Source: Rickettsiales bacterium (GTDB taxonomy: Bacteria; Pseudomonadota; Alphaproteobacteria; Rickettsiales; UBA3002). From it: DNA of 11,092 nucleotides. The stretch covers positions 1-11,092 of the forward strand of contig CANEUT010000041.1 in assembly GCA_947441895.1 (NCBI GenBank), given 5' to 3'. The notes beneath the pieces were generated by a model. That model was not told where the DNA came from. It did no database searches and worked only from the letters and a program-made list of their open reading frames with translations. The translations under genes and the position numbers were made by a program. Shown one piece after another: positions 1-6,330 of the stretch (the stretch's first letter is position 1; the number at the start of each line of letters is the position of its first letter).

Positions 1-300
1 ATCGTTCCACACCAGCCCTTCGAATTGCACGTTGGGGAATTGTTTTTTGAGTTCCATTAATTCAGGCATTTCTTTGGCACAGGGGCCGCACCAGCTGGCA
101 AAAATGTTCACTACCGTCACATGTCCCAGGACGGTTTTTTCACCCCATTTCTGTTTGCCGTCTAACGTGTTGAGGCTGAGTGGCGGCAGGGCGCTGTTGG
201 GCGTTGCCACCATGTCTTCGCGCAATTCATATTGGCGCAATAAGGTGAGTCCCATGAAAAAAACAATGAGTGCAAAAGTGACAATGGGGGTGAGGCGCAT
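1..300 (-). CDS. ccmG: CcmG/DsbE thiol:disulfide interchange protein, partial (C-terminus beyond left edge)
   Basis: Membrane-tethered periplasmic thioredoxin-like protein that, in System I cytochrome c maturation, reduces the haem-binding cysteines of apocytochrome c. The first 100 residues are visible. They comprise an N-terminal membrane anchor (about residues 5-21), a periplasmic linker with the segment LPPLSLNTLDGK, and the thioredoxin active site FASWCGPC with Cys71 and Cys74, followed by KEMPEL as in CcmG, TlpA and ResA proteins. The start ATG has a TTTGGAG ribosome site about 10 bases upstream. The gene is the last ccm gene visible, downstream of ccmF. The missing part would hold the rest of the thioredoxin fold. 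A TlpA/ResA-type protein is the alternative reading from the fold alone, but the position after ccmF argues for CcmG. Confidence 0.9.
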   Translation of the reverse strand, partial: MRLTPIVTFALIVFFMGLTLLRQYELREDMVATPNSALPPLSLNTLDGKQKWGEKTVLGHVTVVNIFASWCGPCAKEMPELMELKKQFPNVQFEGLVWND

Positions 301-434
301 GAGTCAGTTCTCCAAAGTAAATCTTGCAATCCAGTTCTCTCTTGTCATCCCGAACTCGTTTCGGGATCCAGATGCTGAAACAAGTTCAGCATGACGCAGG
401 ACGTGGATTGTCGCAAAAAGGACAAAAATAATCA
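301..434. other. ccmF-ccmG intergenic spacer
   Basis: A gap of 134 bases in an otherwise overlapping operon. Apart from the double-hairpin palindrome and the ccmG ribosome site near 305-316, no credible gene is seen. The open frame crossing it on the minus strand is created by the repeat and reads the typical repeat-derived peptide HAELVSASGSRNEFGM. Confidence 0.7.
344..395. repeat. Double-hairpin intergenic palindrome (GTCATCCCGAAC type)
   Basis: A 52-base element in the ccmF-ccmG gap. It has two 24-base halves (344-367 and 372-395) separated by CCAG. Each half is a hairpin: ATCCCGAA/TTCGGGAT around CTCGT, and ATGCTGAA/TTCAGCAT around ACAAG. The second half, reverse complemented, matches the first at 19 of 24 positions, so the whole element is also one long imperfect palindrome. 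Four of the five differences are paired changes that keep both hairpins intact. From memory, this sequence type is a dispersed family in alphaproteobacteria and some other bacteria. It could act as an mRNA stabiliser or a weak terminator inside the ccm transcript. One copy is visible here. Confidence 0.85.
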
Positions 435-2387
435 TTAAAAACACGAGTGTTCTCCTTTGGTACGCACAAATGCGGCGATGAGTGCAATGAAGCCGCCCAC
501 AGCGGCCAACACAAAGCCTGCCCATATCAGCTGTTGGCCGGGTGATACATACATGCGAATGCCGAGGTTCGATTTTTTATCATTTTTTTTATCTGTAGCG
601 CTATAGGTTGATTCGCCCATGACCACATAAATATCATGCAGTGGGGTGGAATAAAGCGCGGCTTCGGTGGTTTGCATGTTGCGAGTGGCATAATAACGTA
701 GTTCAGGTGCAAGCGTGGTAATGACGTTTCCATCCCGTGCTATTTCCAGCACTGCGCGGCGGGTGATGAAGTTGTGTTCTTCAAAGCGCTCCGCCTTAAT
801 GACGCGCACGCTGTAGTCGCCAAGTATGATGGGTTTGTCGGCCACCAGTGGGGCTTCGTGGGTTTGTTTGAAAAGGGCGGTGGTGGTCATGCCCAACACA
901 AAAATGGCGAGGCCAACATGTGCCGTGGCCGATGCAATTTGTCGCAAGCCCGCCGATGAAAGGACCCGTAGTTTTGCACTGTGCATGCGCCGCACATAGG
1001 TGAAAGTGCCAAACAAAAGCCATGCCGCGATGAGGATGCCCGATGCCTCGAGCGCCAGTGGCGGATTGACGAGGGCGAGGATGATGAGGATGGCAACAAG
1101 CATTGCCGGCACAAACGATTTAATGATGCGTAGCAATTGATCGCGTGGCGCCAAATCCCACGCCACAAGCGGTGCAAGTGCCGCCAGAATGGGAAGGCCC
1201 GCCGTGATGGGCAGGAAGGTGGCGTTAAAATATTTTGGCCCCACCGAAATGCCTGGCAGATTTAAAAGTTCCAGCATCAGCGGATAGAGAATAGCGATGA
1301 GCACTACCCCCGTGGCGGCGAGCAACAGCAGATTGCCGATGAGAATAAAACCGCTGCGCGAACGTAAGGTGACGGGGCGTGATGGTGCGATGCTGCTGAA
1401 GCCATAGACCAGCAATGCCGAGCCGCTGGTGACGCCAATATACGCAAGAATATACATGCCGCGCGTGGGGTCGGTTGCGAAGGCGTGCACCGAAGTGATG
1501 AGGCCAGACCGCACAATGAAGGTGCCAACCAGCGACATGGTGAAGGCAAGAATAGCCAGCAACACCACCCAACCAGCAAGCTGACTGCGTTTTTCGAGCA
1601 CCATGTTGGCGTGGATGAGTGCGGTGCCCACCAACCATGGCAGCAGTGAAACATTTTCGACTGGATCCCAGAACCACCAGCCGCCCCAGCCCAGTTCACG
1701 GTAGGCCCACCAGCTACCTGCGCCAATGCCAAGGGTGAGGAAGCTCCACGGCAATAAAATCCACGGGCGCACGGTACGCGCCCAATCGCTATCAATCTTT
1801 TTCAGTAATAATCCGGCGATGGCATAGGCGAACACAATGCCAAATCCCACATAGCCCACGTAAAGCGTGGGGGGGTGAAATGCGAGACCGATATCTTGCA
1901 GAATGGGGTTTAAGTCTTCGCCGTTGAGCGGTGGCGGATAGACCCGTAAAAATGGGTTCGAAGTGAAAAGAATAAAACCAAGAAAGCCAGTGGAAACCAT
2001 GCCTAGCACACTCAATGTCATGGCTTTGAGTGCATGGTCATGCGCGCGTAAAAACGCGACACCAAACCCGCACGCGGAAAGCACCAGCATCCACAGCAGT
2101 ATTGACCCTTCATGGTTGCCCCACACACCCACTATTTTATAGAGCAACGGCTTGTCGCTGTTCGAGTTCATCACCACGGTGAGCACCGAAAAATCGGACG
2201 TGATATAGCACGTTGTGAGTGCCGCAAAAGCCGCCATCATCAGCATGAAGGTGAGGGTGGCCAGCGGGTTGGTGAGCGCCATGACTGGATGTGGGTTGCA
2301 GAAACGCTGCAACAAAGGAACCCCTGCCTGCAGAAGGCTGGCAAGAAATGCGAGCACCAAACATAGTTGTCCCAGTTCAGGAATCAT
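435..2387 (-). CDS. ccmF: Cytochrome c maturation protein CcmF (haem lyase membrane subunit)
   Basis: Polytopic inner-membrane protein that receives haem from CcmE and, with CcmH/I, attaches it to apocytochrome c. At 650 residues it has the usual CcmF length. The tryptophan-rich WWD signature WGGWWFWDPVENVSLLPW begins near residue 234. Four histidines stand where CcmF needs haem ligands: His171 (in HPPTLY), His259 (LIHA), His301 (SVHAF) and His490 (ATAHVGL). These nearly coincide with His173, 261, 303 and 491 of E. coli CcmF. A soluble periplasmic stretch lies at about 505-615, before a last membrane helix near 618-641. The start overlaps the ccmE stop by ATGA, so translation is probably coupled. 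Nothing points to truncation or loss of function. Confidence 0.97.
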   Translation of the reverse strand: MIPELGQLCLVLAFLASLLQAGVPLLQRFCNPHPVMALTNPLATLTFMLMMAAFAALTTCYITSDFSVLTVVMNSNSDKPLLYKIVGVWGNHEGSILLWMLVLSACGFGVAFLRAHDHALKAMTLSVLGMVSTGFLGFILFTSNPFLRVYPPPLNGEDLNPILQDIGLAFHPPTLYVGYVGFGIVFAYAIAGLLLKKIDSDWARTVRPWILLPWSFLTLGIGAGSWWAYRELGWGGWWFWDPVENVSLLPWLVGTALIHANMVLEKRSQLAGWVVLLAILAFTMSLVGTFIVRSGLITSVHAFATDPTRGMYILAYIGVTSGSALLVYGFSSIAPSRPVTLRSRSGFILIGNLLLLAATGVVLIAILYPLMLELLNLPGISVGPKYFNATFLPITAGLPILAALAPLVAWDLAPRDQLLRIIKSFVPAMLVAILIILALVNPPLALEASGILIAAWLLFGTFTYVRRMHSAKLRVLSSAGLRQIASATAHVGLAIFVLGMTTTALFKQTHEAPLVADKPIILGDYSVRVIKAERFEEHNFITRRAVLEIARDGNVITTLAPELRYYATRNMQTTEAALYSTPLHDIYVVMGESTYSATDKKNDKKSNLGIRMYVSPGQQLIWAGFVLAAVGGFIALIAAFVRTKGEHSCF

Positions 2388-2866
2388 GGTGTGCCGCCAT
2401 GGCTGCCGTTATCCGTAGCCCCACTCGGATCTTGCCAGCGGCCCGACGCTTTCAGCGCATCCATCACTTCGCGGGGCATGTAGTTTTCATCGTGTTTTGC
2501 CAGAATGGAGGTGGCTTTAAAAATATTACCATCGAGCCCGCCTTGGGCCACAATGCCCTGTCCCTCGCGAAAGAGGCTTGGAATCATGCCACGATAGGTG
2601 ACGGTTATTTCTGCCTGCAGGTCAGTAACAATAAATGAAAGCCCGCCTTGCGGAAGGTTAACGATACTTCCTTTTTTTACCAGTCCGCCGATGCGCATGT
2701 CGCGGCCAGCATCAAAACCTGCCTCGGCTCGTTTTTCTGCCAGTTGAGTGGGAGTATAAAAAAAGATAAGATTATCACGGAAGGAATAAAGAATGGCCGT
2801 GGCCGCCAGCGCCATGACCACGAGGCTGGCAAGCAAGGTGACCAGGCGTTTGTGTTTTGCCTTCAT
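2384..2866 (-). CDS. ccmE: Cytochrome c maturation haem chaperone CcmE
   Basis: Periplasmic haem chaperone anchored in the inner membrane. It binds haem covalently through a histidine and delivers it to CcmF. The 160-residue protein has an N-terminal membrane helix (about 8-28), the conserved start of the soluble domain NLIFFYTPTQLAE, the RIGGLV strand region of the OB-fold, and the signature LAKHDENYMP with the haem-attaching His125 and Tyr129. A hydrophilic tail follows (about 145-160). The gene overlaps ccmD upstream and ccmF downstream by ATGA, consistent with one coupled operon. Length and all key residues fit an intact CcmE. Confidence 0.97.
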   Translation of the reverse strand: MKAKHKRLVTLLASLVVMALAATAILYSFRDNLIFFYTPTQLAEKRAEAGFDAGRDMRIGGLVKKGSIVNLPQGGLSFIVTDLQAEITVTYRGMIPSLFREGQGIVAQGGLDGNIFKATSILAKHDENYMPREVMDALKASGRWQDPSGATDNGSHGGTP

Positions 2867-2991
2867 GCATCACCGCGCTCGTTAAGGGCGCGGCGTACGG
2901 CGCGGGCGCGCAGCCATGTGGCAAGGCATAGCAACGCAATAGTTAATACCGTGAAGCTATAGGCAAGGATAATGAAGGTCGACTCTTCCAT
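2863..2991 (-). CDS. ccmD: Small haem exporter protein CcmD
   Basis: A 42-residue open frame immediately upstream of ccmE. It reads MEESTFIILAYSFTVLTIAL, then a hydrophobic stretch into ATWLRARAVRRALNERGDA. A short acidic N-terminus, one membrane helix (about 6-27) and a basic arginine-rich cytoplasmic tail are the CcmD pattern. In the family CcmD binds the CcmC-CcmE complex and helps release haem-loaded CcmE. Its stop overlaps the ccmE start by ATGA, which supports both the frame and the end. No strong ribosome site precedes the ATG. It appears to be the first gene of this ccm operon, since no ccmC lies upstream. Confidence 0.88.
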   Translation of the reverse strand: MEESTFIILAYSFTVLTIALLCLATWLRARAVRRALNERGDA

Positions 2992-3088
2992 GGGGGTGGT
3001 TTATCTCAACCGCAAGGGGGCACGCTAGAAAAAAATCACAGTTATGCTATGGACTTGCACGCGAATGGGACTATCTATTCAATAGTGC

Positions 3089-3119
3089 TTGCCCCAACCC
3101 CTTGGGGTGCTGTTATAGT
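3089..3119 (+). promoter_or_regulatory. Candidate extended -10 promoter of the pilus operon
   Basis: TGTTATAGT at 3111-3119 fits an extended -10 element (TG, one base, TATAGT), about 38 bases before the pilB-like start. A weak -35-like TTGCCC (3089-3094) lies about 19 bases upstream; that long spacing is tolerable with an extended -10. The position suits a leader of roughly 30 bases containing the strong ribosome site. This is inferred from sequence pattern only. Confidence 0.45.
3092..3107. repeat. Inverted repeat CCCCAA-CCCC-TTGGGG in the promoter spacer
   Basis: Six-base arms with a four-base centre, lying between the candidate -35 and -10 elements of the rightward promoter. Its location makes it a possible operator or a structural element. 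There is no U-tract after it, so it is not a convincing terminator in either direction. Confidence 0.4.
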
Positions 3120-3157
3120 CATATCTCTAATAATAGTGAGCGCTCGCAGGGAGAGCA

Positions 3158-5086
3158 ATGACAACGGATTCGGAAGGCGATTTCTTATCTCAGGGCCGTA
3201 GTAAGCCGGCAGTAGTGCCTGCTGCGCTGGACGTGCCTGCGCCGCCTCCGGAACCGGTCAAACTTCCAGGCGTTCATCTGGGGGGCGGTCCGCCGCCACC
3301 GCCACCGGGCATGCCCGCACTTGATATGATTAGGCCCATGGCTGTTCCCGCTGGTTCGCAGCCGATGCTTGAGAATAGTTTAGGAAAACGTCCGGTTGAG
3401 GTAGGCGGCCCGCCAAAACGCATTGGTGAGAAGCTGATTGATTTGGGGCTGATTTCAAACGATCAGTTGGAAATTGCGCTGCGTGAACAGGTGAAGTCGC
3501 GTAAATTGCTGGGCGCCATTCTTATCCAGATGAACTTTATTACTGAAAGCGCTCTGGGTGAAGTGCTTGCAGAAAGTTCGGGTTCGGAACGGTTTGATGC
3601 CAAATCAACCATGCTTGATACGGCGCTGCTGGAGCTGGTGCCGCGTGAGGTTTGCCTGCGTAACAAGGTAATTCCAGTCGAGCAGTCGGGCGGTGTGGTT
3701 AAGCTTGCCATGGTCGATGTTTATAATGTGCTGGCGATTGATCAGGTGCGCCGCCACCTAGATAAAGCTGCCAAAATCATTCCGGTCTATTGTACGGAAA
3801 CTGAAATTAATGAGCTGATCGAGCGTTATTATAATTATGATCTTTCGATTGACGGAATTTTGCGTGAGATTGAAACGGGTATTCGTGATCGTGGTCAATT
3901 GGATGGCCGCGAAGAAGGATATGTCAACCCCACGGTGCGTTTGGTGAATGCACTGCTGATTGACGCTATTAAGCAAGGTTGCTCGGATATTCACTTCGAG
4001 CCTGAGGGAAGCTTTTTGCGTCTGCGCTACCGGCTTGATGGATCGTTGCAGCAGATTCGCAGCTTTCACCGCGATTATTGGCCCGCCATTCTGGTGCGCA
4101 TTAAAATTATGTCGGGCATGAATATTGCCGAAACCCGCAGCTCGCAGGATGGGCGCATCAACATGGTGGCGCTGGGCCGCGAGGTGGATTTCCGTGTGGC
4201 AACCCAGCCCACGGTGCATGGCGAAAATGTGGTGCTGCGTATTCTTGATAAATCAAAATCGCTGGTGGCGCTCGAAAAGCTTGGGTTATCTGACCATAAT
4301 CTGGAAATGCTCAAGCGCTGCATTAAGCGGCCCGAAGGGATTATTGTGGTCACGGGGCCAACCGGTTCGGGTAAAACCACCACACTGTATTCGGTGCTCA
4401 ACTACATTAACTCGATTGATGTCAATATCATGACGCTGGAAGATCCGGTGGAATATCAGTTGCCGCTGATTCGCCAAACCAATGTACGCGAAGGAACCAT
4501 CGATTTTGAGTCGGGTATTAAATCGCTGATGCGTCAGGATCCTGATATTATTTTCATTGGTGAAGTGCGTGACGAACAAACGGCGATTATGGCGGTGCGC
4601 GCCGCGCTGACGGGGCACCAAGTTTATACCACGCTGCACACCAATGATGCGTTGGGCGCTATTCCGCGTCTGGGCGATATTGGAGTGCCGCCCCACCTTC
4701 TTGCGGGTTCACTTATTTGTACCATGGCGCAGCGTTTGGCGCGTAAGCTTTGTGTGCATTGCCGCAGTCCACGCCCCGCGACCGAAGAAGAATGCCGGAT
4801 TATGCAGATCGATGCAATGAATCCACCCATTGTGCATGAGGCAGTGGGCTGTGAGAAATGTAATTTCAAGGGATACAAGGGGCGGCTTGGGGTTCACGAA
4901 ATTTTACGCATTGATCGTGGGCTTGATGAATTGATCGCCACCAAAGCCACGCGCAACCACTTGCTTCAATATGCGTTAGAGCAAGGATTTGTGCCGATGG
5001 TGCAAGATGGCATCAGTAAGGTGCTGGCAGGTGAGATCGACATCCCCGAGCTGATTAATACGGTGGACCTGACCGACCGTTTATAA
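3158..5086 (+). CDS. PilB/GspE-family pilus assembly ATPase
   Basis: Hexameric cytoplasmic ATPase that powers extension of a type IV pilus or type II pseudopilus. In the 642 residues, a proline-rich leader (about 20-60) precedes an MshEN/GspE N-terminal domain (about 86-225, with GEKLIDLGLIS). The ATPase core follows: Walker A GPTGSGKT (400-407), Asp box TLEDPVEY (426-433), Walker B IIFIGEVRD (464-472), and His box with TGHQVYTTLHTNDA (486-499). The zinc-binding cysteines are Cys532/Cys535 and Cys565/Cys568, which mark assembly ATPases and are absent from PilT. Strong ribosome site AGGGAGAG (3148-3155). The gene leads the operon and ends in tandem stops TAA TAG. PilB is preferred over GspE because a retraction ATPase gene lies nearby, but the family alone does not decide this. 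Confidence 0.93.
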   Translation: MTTDSEGDFLSQGRSKPAVVPAALDVPAPPPEPVKLPGVHLGGGPPPPPPGMPALDMIRPMAVPAGSQPMLENSLGKRPVEVGGPPKRIGEKLIDLGLISNDQLEIALREQVKSRKLLGAILIQMNFITESALGEVLAESSGSERFDAKSTMLDTALLELVPREVCLRNKVIPVEQSGGVVKLAMVDVYNVLAIDQVRRHLDKAAKIIPVYCTETEINELIERYYNYDLSIDGILREIETGIRDRGQLDGREEGYVNPTVRLVNALLIDAIKQGCSDIHFEPEGSFLRLRYRLDGSLQQIRSFHRDYWPAILVRIKIMSGMNIAETRSSQDGRINMVALGREVDFRVATQPTVHGENVVLRILDKSKSLVALEKLGLSDHNLEMLKRCIKRPEGIIVVTGPTGSGKTTTLYSVLNYINSIDVNIMTLEDPVEYQLPLIRQTNVREGTIDFESGIKSLMRQDPDIIFIGEVRDEQTAIMAVRAALTGHQVYTTLHTNDALGAIPRLGDIGVPPHLLAGSLICTMAQRLARKLCVHCRSPRPATEEECRIMQIDAMNPPIVHEAVGCEKCNFKGYKGRLGVHEILRIDRGLDELIATKATRNHLLQYALEQGFVPMVQDGISKVLAGEIDIPELINTVDLTDRL

Positions 5087-5130
5087 TAGCGTTCTCAGGG
5101 TTAGCGTGACCGCGCTCATCAGGGAGAATT

Positions 5131-6330
5131 ATGGCCGTATTTATTTATAGCGCGCTAAATGAACGGGCACGTACCGTGCGTGGCACCATGGTTGCCGAGA
5201 ATGAGATTGACCTTGAAACCCGCCTGAAAGAGCTCGATCTTGATTTGGTGAGGTATCGCGAGCAGACAAAAAAAGGTGGTCGCGGCAGTAACATTAAGCT
5301 CAAAGACATGATTATTCTGTGTCTGCACCTGGAGCAGCTTTGCCGCGCCGGCGTGCCCATTCACGAAGGGTTGGGCGATGTGCGTGATTCGACCGACTCG
5401 GTAAAATTGCGCGATGTTTTGACCGATGTATTGGAAAAGGTGAAAACTGGCAGCAAGCTGTCGGAAGCATTTGCGACCTATCCGCGCATCTTTAACGAAA
5501 TTTTTGTTGGGCTGGTGGCGGCCGGTGAAAAGAACGGTAACCTCACCGAGTCGTTTGTTCATATTTCCGATCATTTAAAATGGTCGAACGATTTGCGTCG
5601 TCGCGTTAAAAAAGCCACCACTTACCCCATTGTGTTGTTGGTTTTTATGTCGGCCGTCATTGCCATCCTTATGACATTTGTGGTGCCAAAGCTTATTAAA
5701 TTTATTCTTGATCAGGGCTTTGAAGTACCGATGCACACAAAGGCGCTTATCTATGTTTCAGAGGCATTTCAGAGTAGTTGGTATCTTATTTTTGGTATTC
5801 CATTTGGCATTTTCATGGTGATTATGACGCTTTACCGAACCGTGGATGGTTTTGCTTATTGGATAGATAGCATGGTGTTGCGCTTGCCGGTGCTGGGCAA
5901 TACGGTGCGTAAAGTTAATTTGGCTCGCTTTACTCACTTTTTTTCGGTGATGTTTAAAAGTGGCATTGAGATTCCCGATGCGCTTCTGGCGGCGCGTAAT
6001 GTGGTACGTAACCGAGTGATTAAGCAATCGGTTGAAATTGTGTATACCAGTATTCTGGAGGGGAATAATCTTACCAGTTCTCTGCGGATGACGAATGAGT
6101 TCCCGACGCTGGTGATTCGCATGTTTAAGGTGGGCGAAGATTCGGGCAACATGAACGATGCTCTGAGCAACATTAAATTCTTTTATGACCGCGAAGTTTC
6201 TGATTCAGTCGATGGCATGGTGGGACTGATTCAGCCGACGCTCACGTTGTTGATGGGCGGACTTATTTTTTGGGTGATTGCCGCTGTGTTTGGACCACTT
6301 TATCAATCTTTTAGTCAAATGAAATTTTAG
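5131..6330 (+). CDS. PilC/GspF-family inner-membrane platform protein
   Basis: Polytopic inner-membrane protein that forms the platform on which pilins are assembled and that contacts the PilB-type ATPase. The 399 residues fit the family length. Two T2SSF repeats are visible, at about 62-186 and 264-388, each with the recurring GE..GN pattern (AAGEKNGNL at 130-138 and KVGEDSGNM at 333-341). Predicted membrane helices lie near 165-187, 216-236 and 366-388. The short N-terminal part has the typical MAVFIYSALNERARTVRGTM opening. Ribosome site AGGGAGA at 5121-5127. It follows the ATPase gene by 44 bases and directly abuts the next gene, so it is part of the same transcript. Confidence 0.93.
   Translation: MAVFIYSALNERARTVRGTMVAENEIDLETRLKELDLDLVRYREQTKKGGRGSNIKLKDMIILCLHLEQLCRAGVPIHEGLGDVRDSTDSVKLRDVLTDVLEKVKTGSKLSEAFATYPRIFNEIFVGLVAAGEKNGNLTESFVHISDHLKWSNDLRRRVKKATTYPIVLLVFMSAVIAILMTFVVPKLIKFILDQGFEVPMHTKALIYVSEAFQSSWYLIFGIPFGIFMVIMTLYRTVDGFAYWIDSMVLRLPVLGNTVRKVNLARFTHFFSVMFKSGIEIPDALLAARNVVRNRVIKQSVEIVYTSILEGNNLTSSLRMTNEFPTLVIRMFKVGEDSGNMNDALSNIKFFYDREVSDSVDGMVGLIQPTLTLLMGGLIFWVIAAVFGPLYQSFSQMKF

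Larger units (their letters stand above)
2992..3157. other. Divergent intergenic region between ccmD and the pilus operon
   Basis: These 166 bases separate two divergently transcribed operons and should hold promoters for both. The rightward promoter is annotated separately. For the leftward ccm promoter only weak candidates are seen, for example TTGGGG and GATAGT spaced by 16 bases when read on the minus strand. Other structures are CTATT-C-AATAG (3075-3085), an inverted repeat at 3092-3107 and the palindrome GAGCGCTC (3138-3145). No gene or RNA is recognised. Confidence 0.5.

Noticed and set aside
304..525. Minus-strand open frame of 73 codons across the ccmF-ccmG gap
   Set aside because: It overlaps the end of ccmF in another frame and is largely produced by the palindromic repeat, whose translation gives the well-known repeat peptide HAELVSASGSRNEFGM.
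1225..1795. Two long minus-strand open frames inside ccmF
   Set aside because: They lie in alternate frames of a fully convincing CcmF and read as Trp/His/Cys-rich shadow peptides without motifs or ribosome sites.
3092..3107. GC-rich hairpin as a Rho-independent terminator
   Set aside because: Neither strand has a T-run after the stem, and it lies between divergent gene starts where no transcript needs to end.
3758..4219. A 153-codon antisense open frame under the PilB-like gene
   Set aside because: The sense frame encodes a conserved ATPase domain. The antisense product has no recognisable features and no upstream ribosome site.
5103..5118. Small inverted repeat GCG-TGAC-CGC in the pilB-pilC gap as a terminator or attenuator
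   Set aside because: The arms are only three bases with no T-run, and the next gene follows closely with a strong ribosome site.
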